Shown: positions 40,810 to 55,800 of the stretch, in pieces
Position numbering within the stretch: the stretch's first letter is position 1
Layout: each line of letters begins with the position of its first letter
NCBI RefSeq assembly: GCF_018139145.2
Contig: NC_059476.1
Location: forward strand, 5,865,501 to 5,929,500
DNA length: 64,000 bases
Reading direction: 5' to 3'
Origin: Gymnogyps californianus
Lineage: Eukaryota > Chordata > Aves > Accipitriformes > Cathartidae
Notes under the pieces: model-generated
Database searches by the model: none
The model's input: the letters and a program-made list of their open reading frames with translations, nothing else
Told to the model about the DNA's origin: nothing
Made by a program: the position numbers and the translations under genes

Positions 40810-43800
40810 TACTAGTAAATGAGAGTGATAAAATGGCAATATTTGAAGCTCTGCAATGTTTTAATATTCTTGGTGGCAGTCTCTGGAATTCCAGCCAGGA
40901 ATGTACAGTAGAGTTTTCCCGTAAGTACCATCCCTTATCAGCATCTCTTATTTTTGTATGCCAAACATAAAGTTTATGTAGCAACACTGAAAGCTAAACT
41001 TAGTTTCAATAGTCTGTTTTAATAAAATGCCATTGTGTACAGCACAGATTAGCAGACATAAACAAAAAAGAAATAATAATAAAAAAGGAACCTTGGGAAA
41101 TACAAAAAGGCAAAATAGATACATCAATAGTTTGATGATGTAAAAGTACTTAAAAAACATGCTTAAAAAGTGACCCTAATTTTATGTAAGCTTTTTTGAG
41201 TAGCTACATACTTGTAATATTTCTCTTTGTTTCTCAGTTTCAGGAGTTGTCTTTATACTTGTCTGTCATTGGATATTATCATTTCAGCTTTGGATAAACA
41301 GTCAGCCTACTTAGGGCAGTTCAGAATCCATAAACTTGCTGTTGCTGTCATCAAAAGTCTGGAACCAGGGTACAATAGCTCTTGTAGGTTAAATAATGCA
41401 TCTTACTGGTCTTGAAGGGACCTTTTTGTAATGTTTTGTACTGTTGTCTCTACAGTGTGAAACACCATATACATGGCAAATCCAGCCTAGTAGCATTCAC
41501 TGTTTAGATTAAGCTTACTGAAACCTAAGAACAGCAAATGTAGACCTTGTATGTATGTATCTATCCATCTTTCTTACTCAGAAAAAAAAAAAACCTGAGT
41601 GAGACCAGAGATGGGATTGGAATAGGCACAGATATTTAATGGCTTGTGCCCAAGTTCAGAAATGTTACTGTACACTAGACACCCATTGGCTTGAGTAAAT
41701 CTCAAAATGCAAAGAATGTGAACATAAAAGACTGACAACTGCCCCCCTGCAAAAGTTATCTTTAAATTGTGTTTTCATAAGTATTCATTTAGATAAGTGT
41801 TTATACTTTTAACTTCTTGATGACTAGATAGACAGTTTTTATGATGTAATTCCTGAACATACAGATTTTCTTCCTCTTTTGTGCAAGCCTTATCACTGGC
41901 TTTATTCCAGGTATAGTGGCTTTAATATGGTGACTTCAGATGGAGTGGCTTAGAACAAGCAATGGAAAACTCTGACTTACTGGTCTTTATAAATGAAAAA
42001 GAACAAACTCCTGGCAAGAAGTCTTAGAGGAGAGAGCAATGCTTGAAAGTGGCTGACAGAGTATGCCCAGAGCTGTGCGTTATCTTTAGCTCTGGACAGT
42101 TGCATCCCAAGCTGATAAAACAGAGATGATAAACTCCGGCCGTGCACACATCACTTCTGCAACAGCCCTCCACGACAGTGAAGCAAAAGTCTCTTGAGCA
42201 TACCAATTACTGTTAACTTTTAAACTTGAAACCAGAATTATCTCATTGATGAATACGGTGGTGGTAGAGAGGATAATGGCATCTGTTTGAGTATGGTCAT
42301 GGATATACGTTATCTCAAGCAGCACTTTGTTGGCTTCTTGGATCTTGCTGATGGCACGTTTGTATATTAATGTGTTCATAGCTTGGATCTTGTGACATAA
42401 ACATCCATAGCATGTTATATTCAGTGAGTAGAGGGGAAGATAATATTGGCATATAAAAGGAGGAAGAAGAGCTGGACAGAGTTAGAGACTAAAGGGGAAA
42501 GGAAAATAAAAACCTGTCCCAAATTTTCCCCTTTTTCCTCAATGGAAAGCAATTTTTTCTCTAGCAGTCCATGAGCCTTTTCAGACACCTGTTGGCCATT
42601 TTCCAGCATCAAAAGCAAGCTAGAAAGTGTTAAATATTTCAGATGATTTTTATGAAAGATTATAAGGTCAAAGCAGCTATTTAGGTGTACACTGGGTTAT
42701 GAAGATAGCAGAATCCAAACAATTCAGGAGATTCCTAGGAATAGCATGTGTTGGGAAAACAAAGAAATGATAATACTTTCTGAAAGTATTTCAGGGTGGG
42801 GGGAAGTATTTCTTTGTAAGTGCTTCTGTGCAGACCACAGTAGGCAAATAAAGTGCTGAGATTTACCTTAAATCTGAGTGAAATTTAAGATGAATTTAAT
42901 TTAATTCCATTTTTGTGGTGGATTAAGAGCATGTAGACAGTTAATGGCCAAATAATGGCATGATAGTTGTAGGATATTGAGCATGAATCTTGGCTGTCTT
43001 CCTTTTTGTCTTTTAATCATTATCTTAATCTGTTTTACACTTACCTGAGATATTTTATTTACCTGAGGGACACTATGAAAACCTGAAACACTAAAAAGTT
43101 TTTATATTTAGTGAAGAACAGCTAAGTATGGATATGTAGTCAATATTTGTAGGAAACTATTTGTTTCCTACTAGTTGTAAGACATATAGGAAACAAGTGC
43201 CATAACTATTTTCTCCTTGGAAACAGTTTATCGTTAGTTATTTCTGTTAATACTTTACATTGAACTGGGAAATAAACAGAAGAGAGGTGAAAGTTGGGAA
43301 ATTATACCATTGCTTTGGTCAATCAGTTTAAAGATTGTTGGGGCACATTTAAAGAGAAAATAGCAAAAAAGTAATGTCATAACAGATTAACTGACCTAAA
43401 CAAGTGTTGGTATACTTCTATTCGAAATACGACTTCAAATGATGTTTACATTTCACTTACGGGAAACCAAACAATATAGCAGAAGGTGGGCATTTGCTCT
43501 GAGTTTCTGTGTTTGAGATGTGTTGATAAGCGCCTTACAGCTCCCAGGCTGGCCTGTAAAGTTCCCATTACACGGGTTTTGTGCCTGTGATAATGTAACT
43601 AAAAGAATAAGAATCAGCACATTTTTTTGAAGAGGGAGGAGTAGCACTTCATGTACTTCTCTAAAGTAGTTTGAGTTCTATGAGCTACAAAATGAATTTT
43701 GGTTATTATTCATAACATCTTTTAAGGATTACAATGCATTAATCTTTAATAAAACAGTAAGGTGGCTAAGCTTTCAAGAACGCAGCTCTGGGGTCCTAAA

Positions 43801-44224
43801 AATGTTGATGGCGTAATTAATTCAAAGTTTGCAGTTTGGATAAAATCAGCTTGTTTGATACTGGCACTGGAGTATCTGGCAGTCTGTTTGCACACGCAAC
43901 TGTGGACCCCACGGTTAAATCCAACTTGTCGTTACTTATTCATTGAGTTGCCCACAAAGTATACATTGACTGATTTAACTCCTCTTTGGTATATATTTTC
44001 TTGTAGGCTGAATACTTTTTGATGATAAATCTGAAGTCTCCAGCGATCTCTCATTGATAAAGCAAGCTGCTTTCTTTATTTCCTATCTATTAATCTCAGG
44101 GGTTTTTTGTTTGTTTAAAAAGATTTAAAAAAGAAAAGTGAGGTGGGAGTGAATTTTGTGTAGGTTGTTTTGGGGCGGGGTTTTTTTGTTGTTTTTCTTA
44201 AGTCTTTCGGGCCTTCCACAGATG

Positions 44225-44350
44225 GATCCCATGTGAGGGACTGCGGACGGTTGGAAGCACAAACGGATTCAGATGTTCAGCTTTTTGTCCCCGCCGGCGC
44301 TGGCTCACCGCGCGGGCGCAGCGTGGCACGGTCCAACCTCCGTCTGTGAA
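44225..44350. promoter_or_regulatory. Small CpG-rich patch inside the large intron
   Basis: About a dozen CpG dinucleotides fall within roughly 115 bp, including CCCCGCCGGCGC and CACCGCGCGGGCGCAGCG. The surrounding DNA is AT-rich and CpG-poor. It is far shorter than a classical CpG island and no TATA box or exon is evident next to it. It may be an enhancer, a minor alternative promoter, a GC-rich repeat remnant or a conserved element. The function is inferred from base composition only. Confidence 0.3.
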
Positions 44351-47300
44351 AACACAGCAGTTAGAGTTACTTGCAAAGGACTCTCCTGGGGATCGATAAA
44401 GTCTATTTCTGTTTATGTAATGAAATCAGGGAGCAAGGGTCTGCTGTAGTACTTTGCTGATGGGATTCCAGCGGGGTTGTCTTTCAATGAAAAGCCTGAA
44501 TTTAATAAACCTGTAGTGTGGCGTGCTCTTTCTCGGGCGGTGCTGCCTCGCTCTAATGGATTGCTGTTGATAATTTGGGGTTACTTTGTTTACGTAGTCC
44601 GAGAGCTTCTTTTTAAGCAGCTGGCTGGAAATGGAGATGAAGGCAGTCTTAATTCACTTTTAATAAAAGATCAATGGGTTTATTGTGAAAAAATAGAATA
44701 CAGATGTAAACTGTACCCGATAAAAGAATTAAATGTGTGTTTAACCTTCCTATTTTGTTTTTTCAGTGCTACTGGTGCTTGACCTTCTTCGTTTTTGAGA
44801 CTATTCTCTTTCTTGGTAGTTTTACATTTTAAATTTTACTTAGACTACAAAAACAAACTCTGCTGGTGTTTTTCATCTCAAGTGCTTACCAAATCCCTCA
44901 GATTTTACAAAATATTTAAAAAGTAATCTCCAGACTAAAGTCTCATTAAAACCTTTGCCCTTCCTGTGGAACAGAAGTTCAGAGAAGTTCTGGTCGATTC
45001 TGATTTGGAAACTGTAAAACAAAAAATATCATGGTGTGAGGTATTAATTTAGGCTTGGCAAGCTCACTGTAAAATTTATTTCCAGAAGCTTCTAATTAAA
45101 ATGCAGCATGTCTAATAGTGTAAGGGAAAGCACCTTAAAGGCCCTTTCTTTTATATTATATAGGAGGAAAAATGCCCCAAACATTAGTGAAAATAAAACA
45201 TCTTGGAGGTATTTTTTATTAAGCAAACAGTCACATTTGTATTGCAATGAGTTGACTTGGTAGAAGAAACCACGTACTCAGGAATTTCTTAGGTATACTA
45301 ATTTTCAGTATTGCTTTTTAATCAAGCCAGTTGATAGATTAGTCAGATATTTATAGAGATGCAATTTTTTGGGGGGGGTTTCTTTATATCTTTATTATAC
45401 CTTGTGCTCTCCTGCTCCTTGAACAATGCAGTTTGGATGTTTTCCCCCTGTGGCCCTTTCCCCCTGTTTCAAAGGAGAGAAAGCAAAATTGGAAAGAGGA
45501 CAGATTGAGTAGGATGGTTAAAGGTATAGAATACTTTATGTAAGAGGATGCAGTAAAGAATTTAGGTCCCTTCAGACTGATGGAGGTACCGTATTTGTCT
45601 GTAAAATCATGAGTGGCATGGTGATAAGGCAATGATTGTTCACTGCATATCTGTAATTGAGGTAGGAATGCTCATCAAACAGAACTACAGTTTGCAGATT
45701 GAAGTCAGTCAAAGCAGTTGTTTAGGATTATTGAATGGCAAAATGCATTATTACTGAAGTTATCTGGTTGTGGAAGGATCTGTATTGCAGACTGTTGGAG
45801 GTCAAGAGAGTATTGGCAGCGTAACACTATATGCTTATACTGTTCTTTTAGTCTTCACTGGGTATTTTCTATTGACAGCTGTCAGAGGTGGGATATTTGA
45901 CTATACCATGGACATCTGGTATGACCTGCAGTGGCTGTTATGTTATAACAGCTCAAAATGTGTTAATGTTCTGTCTCAAGAAGGGTGTTTCTGCATGTCC
46001 ATTAAAATTTTAAACAGCATCAAAAATAATGAGATGTTAGGCAAATGGGTTTTTTTGTTTCCAGAAACATTTCAAAATAGCACATTTTACATCTTGTTGG
46101 ATATTTCTCAACAAAATGTAGATGCACAGACAGAAATATGTGCAGTTGTTGTATATTGACGGAGTGCATTTCATCAGCAGGTGGTATTGGATTTAAGAAG
46201 CTGAAACATAAGACAAGTGCTTAGGGATGGTCTGTAAGATGATACATTTTGTTGAAAGTCTTGTAGTTAAGTATTCCCAAGACGATCTGGACAGCATAAA
46301 CAGTGCTACTGTGCGAGAACTTTTATATTATGAGATAAAAGAAAGCAAAATGTTTTCAGTTGTGGAATTTTACCGTAGACAGAATTACTTCTGAAGTGTA
46401 TGCTAGTTTAATCTGAAGCCAAAGAGAAATGATTTTCAAAAACAGTTTTGCAGATCTGATTAAGTTCTTCTACTGTGATAGATAGCTCTGCAGCAGTTCC
46501 CTTCAGGAGATCCCCTTTCTATTTTGGATTTATGTTGGGGGTATACTGCAAATCAGCAATATTAAGAATAAGGAGGAATATAAATAGTATGTTTAGAGGC
46601 AATTTTTTTAGATGATGTAATCATTTTAGAGTGAATAATGAAATTTGAACATTTTCTTGAAGTGCAGGTGCTGTACGTGAGGCAGAATCTGGCTGGGTTC
46701 TCAGGTTCAGATTTTTTCCACAGTCCAGGAATAAGGGGGGGGGGAGCAGGGAAGTGAGGTGGATTCATAGTTGTTTATTTTCATATTGAGGTCTTAAATA
46801 TTTTTAAGAAAGTAAATTGAGAGTGGTGCTTAGGGGAGGTGGGGAAAAAAAGGCAAAAATCCTTAGAAATTATTGCATTTGATTTAACAAATTCTGTGGA
46901 TTCCCTTTTTAATTCTGTCAATATAGACACAGTGCCAGTGCTGTTCATTGGGAAACTCGCCTCGATGTGTCTGTGTTCCCACTTCATCCACAGAATGAGT
47001 CATGGGATATGGGTTTAACCAGTAGTGTAAATAAAATGCCTTTATGGGAGAAATAGCTTACTTCTAATATGTTTGGAAATACTTTTAGAAAGGGAAGATA
47101 TTGAAGAGCGTCAATGGCTTGTTTAATTTTTACCTCTAATTACATTGTGTGTCACTAGTCAGTGATGTGTCATCACCTCAGCCTCACATATCTTCAGGGA
47201 AGTTCATTAACAAGATTCTAAATTTTGGGGGAAGAAAACATCTAAAGGAAGTCACCTCAGAACTATTTCTTCCTTTTTCCCTCCTAAGTAGGGTATTTTG

Positions 47301-47352
47301 GCATCCAAAATAAATACTGACTCTGCAGTGATGGATTGGATAATCAATTTTT

Positions 47353-47382
47353 CCCCTTACTGTTTTGCCCCTTACTGTTTTG
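47353..47382. repeat. Perfect 15-bp tandem duplication
   Basis: CCCCTTACTGTTTTG occurs twice, head to tail without mismatch. It is probably a recent slippage or duplication event. Confidence 0.9.
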
Positions 47383-49642
47383 CTCAGTACTAAAGAAGCC
47401 CTTTTTTGTTATAACCAGACTAGTAACACTGCAATGCAGTTAATTTTATACATCCCTTTTTATGACACAAAATGACATTGTAGAAGTAATTGGGAAATTT
47501 AGAATAGGGCTGCATAGTGATCTGATTTTCACATGTGGGATTCACAAATGCAATATATTTCAAGATGTTGGGGCAGTATCTTCTAGGAAAACTGTAAGTG
47601 GCTGAGCAATCTTTACTTATAGCCATGAGTATACCCATGCTACTAGGAGAGACTAAATTGCCACCTTGTATTTTCTGTGCTTAAGCGATGGCTCTGAAAG
47701 ATGGTTACTTGGCTATTTCTGCCTTCTTGGCCAGTTGAGAAAATGTCTTTAAATCAACAAGTAATTATGTTCTATTTATTTATTTTTTTTTTAAATCTGA
47801 CTGAAAAGGCATATTTTTTTCCCCAATTCCTTCAATTGTTTCATCTGCGTTAATGGTGACTAAAAGTGTTCTTTAAGCATTGCCTTCACATACCTTTCAA
47901 CTATTTCTGTTTAGATAGCCTAACATTTCAAAGTGGTTTATTTAATAATGTCATTTCCATTCTGTAGCTTTAGAGGATTTTCTAAGGCCTTGAGGTTTAA
48001 GCTTCTGCATGGAATTGGAGGAATATTGTTTTAATTTAATATTAAAATTTGCATTTAATTAAAGAAAAACAACAACAGTAGTTATAAGTCAATCCTGAAT
48101 GTTTTTCAAATGAGAAAATCAGAGCCATACAGGCTCATTTCAGAAAGAGACATCAGGTATTTGACAAAATTCAGCATGAAGCTTGGTTTTGGGGGTTGGT
48201 TTTTTTTTCATGTGGACAGTTATGACTTTGTTTTTATCAGAGATAATTTTTGTATTTCTTACTTAACAATTTACAGTTGGTGGGAAACACATAATAAAAA
48301 AGTTAATTCTACTGTAAATATTGTGAAGAGTTGAACAGTAAGAGAATAAAAAGAATTGGGTATCTCTGCAAACATTCAAAAAATAGCTCTTCTGATTCTC
48401 CAAAATTGGGTGTTGCTGCATAAGGGTGCGTGTAAAAGAACAGCAGAACTTGTGAATGCGACTTTTTAAAAATATGTCTTTATCACCAGACTGTAGTCAC
48501 AGTAATTATCTATGTCCCTTCCCAAACATTTGTCAGCTACATTCAAGGCCACTTTGCCTTTTTTCATAGTAGATGTTGGGGAAAAAAATCAACTTCATAT
48601 CAAGATGATCATCTTCATTACCTATTTGAAGTAACTGATAAGAAGAACTCTAAATTGCATCAACTGCACTGTGACTTCTTATAATGCCCAGTCTTTTAAC
48701 TGTTGCTTAAAGACCTATATAATTAAGATCCTTAAACTTTTTCATTCTATTTACTGTATGTCTGTTTTTCAAGCTGATACGTGTAATGAATTTTCAGTTT
48801 AAAAAGCAATTTGATATTGCCACCATATGGCTCTGAACGTTGAGAGGGTATGGATTAAATGAATAATGGCTCAAAGATAGATTTTTGACTTAAGTTATAG
48901 GCCGATGAATAATCTTATTTTAAATCAAATGAAGATCTGATTAGAGGAGGTTATTATTGCTGAGGTGGTGATTTTCTGTGTAGCTGAAGGGAAAATAATT
49001 ATGGCTGTTTAGTTTCTGGGAATGTCTGCAAAGAATATCTTTTTAATAAATCAACAAAAAATAGCAGAATTTCACTAATCATTACCTGTGAGCTATTCCA
49101 GGAAAAACTCCATGAATTAAAAAGAAAATGTTACTATTTAAGTAGCAATGAACAAAATGCTCCATCACTAATGCAATAAAAATAGCATCCTGCTTACTGT
49201 TAAGCGTTTTTTTTCCATTAGATTTTTTTTTTTGGTCTCCATTATTTGCTAGGATTACCAACACTTGAGACGAGCTGCTTTTGGAGGTGCTGAGTTTTTT
49301 AGTGTCGGCACCAGCTCGGCAGAACTCTAGAGGATAACTTAAATACAGAGTTTCAGAAGGCAAAGCCAAAACTTCACTAGTTCATCTTGGATACCGTAAA
49401 AATGTGTTATGTTAATTTTACGTTTTCTTCAAGTGCCAAGGTTAAGTTTGTATTCCTGAGATGGTGCTGAAATTACTAAAGAAGTAAGCCTGTGATTTCA
49501 GTGAAGCTGTTTCTGAGTCATTTGGTGTAGATTAGATTAAAACTATTCCTTGTTCGTAGGAAAATCTGGAAAGTTGTAGCCAGAGTGTTCTTGTGCAACT
49601 GGTATGACTACTCTCTTTTTTTTTTTCTTTTCTCCTTTCTAG

Positions 49643-49861
<219 letters not shown>

Positions 49862-52800
49862 TAAAGGATAAAAAGTGTAAAATTCACAACTCCTCCAGCA
49901 AGGATTAGCAAATAGAGAGTTTTATGTTTTAAAATAAAATAAGCAATACAAATTTTAAGTACATTCTGTTTTACAGACTATATGTAGTTCAAAATTAACA
50001 TATATTGCTGCCTTTCAGAGAATTGTATTTGTTTTTCTGTACATGAACAAAACCGACCAAATAGGTGTTCCTCCCTTACATTCCAGTCAGATGAATGCAT
50101 AAAGAAAGGAAATTAGGATCAATACAGGACAGTGAAAGGGCTGGAGAAGCTTAAAGGCATCAAGTGCTTTTGTTAAGAAACAAACTGGCAGATTTAGTTT
50201 AACAATCTGTCAGTGAATTTGAAGAGTACAATGAACAGCAGAAACACCTTAAACATCTTGAAGTAGATGGGACATAGATTTTTACGTTCTGTAAAATAGG
50301 TATTTAGTGACTTGCCAGCATAGAATGGTCGAAAATATTACTGACCAGAACATAATACAGTAATGATACTGTAAAACAGTGCAATCAAATGGGAAAAAAT
50401 ACATGTACTTGCTTTAGCTACTGACTCTGTGGGCCGATTGCAGGCCCCAAGGGAGCTGTATTAGAGAATGCTTGGTGTGGTGTTTGGGTGGAAAGGAAAA
50501 ACTGATTAACTTTTTTATTAATTGCAAATTGCTGAATATCTTTTTCTTGAGATTTTCTTTCTCCACTGAATAACAATTGAGAAAGGTTGTGATATTATTC
50601 AGAGATGTCAGTCATTAAGCTCAAGAGTACGTAACACCATGGTCTGTTTCTAGCCATCAAAATACAGATTTACCTGTCTCTGAGTTTGAGCAGTCTTCAA
50701 CAGCTGTGTCTTTCTTTTTACTTTTCATGGCTGTAGTTTAATACAATTTTGATTCACTAGCCAGTTAACTGTTGGAGGGCAGAATGTAGATAAATGAAAG
50801 GAATTTGAAGAGAGATGACCACTGACCACAAGCAGGATTGTGAACTTCTGGAAAAGCTGCTTGAGTTCCTTGCTTTTCCTCATCCTGTGCATGTTAGCAT
50901 TTATGCTGTGACTTGATTGCTCAACTGGAACACTAAGATAATAATTGTAAGAACTACAATAATGAGGTTCAAATAAATTTCTAGATATAGATACCGATTT
51001 AAAAGTTTTAGCAGCAGAATTACCTTAAGTGTTCTGTGCAAATAGAGAATGTTCTTTAGGGATTGTGCAGGTAGCCGTGCGATGTGGTGGGAAATAGACT
51101 GGGGAGCGTGCTTGAATGCTCTCTGAAAAGAGTATTTATCACCATGGGAAAAGCTCAATATGTAAGAGATTTAAACGGGCGGCACGTCATGTCTTGATCG
51201 ACTAGAATCATCGTCAGATTGGTGAGAGGAAATTGGAAAAAAATTACAAAGATAGGAGGAAGAAGGGAAATGGTTTGGAGGCCAGTGGTGTTCAAGATAC
51301 TCTTGTTATTCAGAAAGAAAAGAGTGCATTCATTTAAGCGCAAAAATGACAACTAAACTACTGCCTTTGAAGATGTTAACCCCGTACAAGCAAAGGGACA
51401 TCATCTTCTCGATTCTGTGAAATTCCTGTGGCATACCACGCATTTGGAAACTCCAGGATATAAAACTTTGCATCATTATCAGCACAGAATATCTCACTCC
51501 AGACACTACTGGAACTGTGACTTATGTCCTGTGGTTTAAGGAAATTAAAACATAGCTACACGTTGAAATGCACTGGACCTGCTGTGAGCTTATAGTCATT
51601 TGAGGTTTAAGTAGTTGCTAGCTCCAAGGAAGCTATTTCTCAATAGTAAAATCAGTTTCCTTCTTACTTCTCTACTCTCTACAATAGTCAGTAATATGAG
51701 TTTAATGACGTTACAGTGAATTTAAAAAAGAGTAATAGGAATGATCGCGTGCTTTATTCGTCTTGAATCAGCTTTCTATAATACTGCCCATAATTATGTC
51801 AGTTAAGTAGGTCATGATTTATCAGGAGTGGGACTTCCAATGTAGAAACTGAGGGCAATAACCAGGTCCAGTAAACAACTGGGAGAAATAGTGCGACTTG
51901 CATTGCTGCCTGGGGCAATAAAACAATCACTGGAAATGGTCATTTAATATTGTCTGTAATGTCAGAAAATTTCTGAAACGTTACCTCTCACTAGTTTGTT
52001 CATCCTGTTTGGCAATTTTTGAACTTCTTTTCCCTCCTTTTAAAAAAATAAAAAATTTACCTAATAAATCTACAACTTGCAGGTTATGAAAATGCATTAT
52101 AGAACAGCAGCGAGTGCTACTTCAGGAGAGGGTGCTATGCACTCTGACCTTCCAAGTCTCTGCAATATGAAAAGGATTTATGAGTATTCGTACACATTAC
52201 ATTGCAGAGCTCCTTCCTATAATCAGATTTATTTTTTCTTTTCTGAAAAAAAAAAAAGAAAAAAGAGATGCTCACAAAAAGTAGCAAAAATTTTCTAAAG
52301 TATCGGAAAGTATTAATTGATATTTGCAGAAGATTTTTGCCTGTTTTGCATTATGTGGTTGTCCTGAGCTTGAGCATTTTCAAATCATTTTAAAGTGTAT
52401 TGTTTTCCATCCCCTTCTCCTCTGACGTTTAATACTTTTTGTTAACAGTTGGAGAATGAAGAAGAGAGGACAGGCAAACTAAACAAAGTTCTTAACTCTC
52501 TATACCACAGAGATAAGTCTAAAAAAGTGCCTAACAGTTAATAACTTAAAAAAGCAATTGTAGGAACCATAATAACTTTTTATTGTTTAGGGTGGCAAAT
52601 CATGGGTGCCTGTTGGTTGAAATAGGTCCAACTCTTTACTACTTCTGGCCAGTGTAATGAGATTCAACCTTACCTAACCTCAAAACACTCCAGTCATACA
52701 GAGACAACGATGAGGTCTTGTGCCAGCAAACGCTCAAATCTGATACTTAAATAAACTGCTAGTAGGCTCTTTATGTGCAGTTCCTAACATGTATTGAAAA

Positions 52801-55800
52801 ATGTCAGTTACTCCAGAAAAAAAATTGCATAGCAACACTCAGACAACATTCATGGATGAAAGGTCATGTTTGTCAAGTATTCTTGCTTTTATGGGTTACC
52901 AGTTTTGCCTAAATCACTCATGCCTCAGAACAGATTTTTCACTTTTGTTGTCTGTTCAATTTGAAAAATTCAGAAGACCTGGCATCATCTTATAAATGAG
53001 AGGGGTTTATTAGGATTCTGATGTATTTATTATTAACCAGTGGCCAGTCATTTACTTACAAATAAATAAGCAGTTAGTGAGGTAGGGCAGTAATAGAGGC
53101 TTTGGATACTGATGCGTTCTGAAAATTGAGATAGTGCTAAACTTCATTTAACAGGCCATTAGCTGTAAGTACAGATGGAGTTACGTTAAAGAAAAAAGTT
53201 AATTAAAAGATTGCTCTGCAGATAAGTACTTGTCAGTGACTTTGACAACATATCAAAACCGATGAGCAAAATTCAGTCACATGATAGCGTCTGCTGAAAT
53301 ATTCCTGGGCATGGTCTGTCTGTCATACTAGTTAACTTCCTCCTCTCAAAACTGGTCTTCAGGGTTTTATTTCGTTGGTACTCTCACTAACAACTTTGCC
53401 CATGGAACAAATGCAGTATGAAAAGAATTATAAATAATTTACTTGGTATCCTAGCAATACTTTTATCCTTCCACTTTCCATTTTTCTGAGACTAATCCAA
53501 TGACGTGTCTTTTTTTTTCTAACATCTGTTGAGATTTTCAGTTTGTTGCTCCTGAGAGAAGCCTGTGAAAAATGTCTTCATGAAGTAAAATCTTTATGAA
53601 AACCTACTTTTGGGATGGTAATTAGATTAGTGGCAAACTTCAAATCTTTCTTCCCATCAGCACTGGACTGTCAACACCTTTAAGAAGCAACTTTAGATAA
53701 GGGCAGATACGATCCCAATCTTAAGGCGGTGGCTTCAAAGCCTTCATAGTTTTATAGCCTCCTGACTGTGTCACGTAACGTGGGGTGTACGTTGTGCCAA
53801 CCAGGGTGAACAGGGTGCTGTTACCCAAGCGAAAAAGCTATGCTTGATCCAAATTGCTAGGCATGGCCCATGGCAGTCTCGGTGGTGGAAGCTGCTTCCC
53901 ATCTTCCTGTATCCGCTGCTTTGAGCAGAAGCTTTGAGTAGTGCTGATCAAAAAGGACTTTAATGCTTTTATTTTTGCTTGACTGATTTGTTTGCTGAAG
54001 TTGATAAATTGGCTAAGCTAATACACATCTGTTCAACTTCCTGTATATCTAATAATAGAGTGAAATCAAAATGGAATCGAATGGAATACATTAATTAAAA
54101 TGAAAGTACTTTCTACAATGTTGAAAAATACAGATAACAAAGGCATACATAGACTCCTCTGTGTTGGCTTTGTGTGTTCTTGGAGACAAAACAGTCTTTG
54201 CTCCAGAGAGTATAGTCTAACACAAGACAGGATGGATGCAGAAGGATGGTATAAAGAAAGAGAAGCACTTCTGGTTTGTCTGGTCAATTATAGTAATAGA
54301 CTAAATAGTAACTGACTAAACTGTATGAATTTTTTTGTAAACATCACAGTGAAGGAGTGTTTTGAAGAGGGATCTAAGGAAATATATTAATTATCTTAGA
54401 GTTTATGGAGAAATCTTTTGCAACATGAGAGGTGTAGGAGAAATGAAGAATGGGGGAGACACAAAGGACAAAAGACACGAGTTCCCTTCAAAAACAGATA
54501 AGCTGGTCTGGCTAAGTGGTCAGATAAACTATCAGATCCCGTAGTCAGAGGTAGAACTTGCATTACTGCCTGTAGTAGGGATGTGCTAGGAATGAATATA
54601 GGGGTGAAACAGACTGTGGAAAGCTTTAGAAGTGAGGTCGGTCCGATGCGATCGGGGTATGGGTAGCTGGTAGAGACATGCATGGAAAGACAGGGAAGTA
54701 AATTTTGCAGTAGTTCATATAGGTGGAACGATGAGAAGAAGGACTTGACAAGAACAGAAGCAAGCTGTTGAAGTAAGTAGTGGTAGGATTAAAACTTGAA
54801 AATCTAGATAGATATTTGTAGAGATGAATAAGAGAGACTGTTTTTTAGATAGAAACTAGATGTGAAAACCTGAAGAGATTATGAAGCCAAAGTCATATGC
54901 CAGCAGAAATTTGCCAGTGCCTAACAATTCAGCAGCCACCTTCCTCTCATTGTTCTTGATGCAGACCAGACTTTGCATCTTGGAGCCGGCTGGCATGGGC
55001 TCTGTCAGACATAGGGGAACCTTCTAGCAGCTCCTCACAGAAGCCACCCCTGTAGCCTCCCCGCTACCAAAACCTTGCCATGCAAACCCAATACATAAAT
55101 AAAACTTAGAATTCTTACCCAGAAATCTGCAGGCTTGGGCAGTTATACAAAACTGTTTATTTTAGAAATATATTTGTGTGCATAATGCTTTCACTAGAAA
55201 AATAATCTGTCACAATTACTTCAATAACCTTGATTTCTAGTACTGTGTTTTTCAAAACATTTAATTTTATGTACAATTTAGATACTATTCTTTGCTAATA
55301 AAAAGGGCGTATTTCAAACATGTTTTACATTTATTGTGTATGTGAATGCAAGTACTTTGTTGATTTTTTCTTTTTTTTTCCCATCAAGTACAGAGGCTCT
55401 TTAATTTTAACATGTATTTAAAAGTACAGTGTATTAGCATGATACTGGTCTTATTCCTCCTCCCTCTCTTAACAGAAAAGCCATGATCACATATTTGTAT
55501 CCATGAAGTGAACTGAGGTTGCCATTTGGTCACGTCTGATAGTTTAGATCCCTGGCAAAGTGATGGATACGTGTAGTGTTGCAGCTTTGAATCTAGTCAG
55601 ATGGATTAATGCAAAAGACAGTATATGTTAATGTTTATAAGGGTGGTGTGATGCAGATTAATGTTTATAAGGATAAATGCACTGAAGTTCTTGACACGAT
55701 GAAAACGTAGTCACAAAACTATCACAGATGGAAAACATTAAACAAATTGTTTAGAACTGTGCAATCATCTGATTAGGGAGAAATTGCTGATCTGCTCTAA

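Noticed and set aside
44477..44782. 101-codon + strand frame just after the CpG-rich patch
   Set aside because: It begins at a TTG codon, with no ATG and no family resemblance. Nearness to the patch alone is not evidence of coding.
45770..46159. 129-codon + strand open frame with hydrophobic stretches
   Set aside because: It has no ATG (first codon GTG), no splice-signal support and no recognisable motif. It is a plausible chance frame in a 27-kb intron.
49082..49369. 95-codon minus-strand frame upstream of the ATE1 exon at 49643
   Set aside because: Low-complexity Lys/Ser content from poly-T stretches and no motif. Treated as chance.
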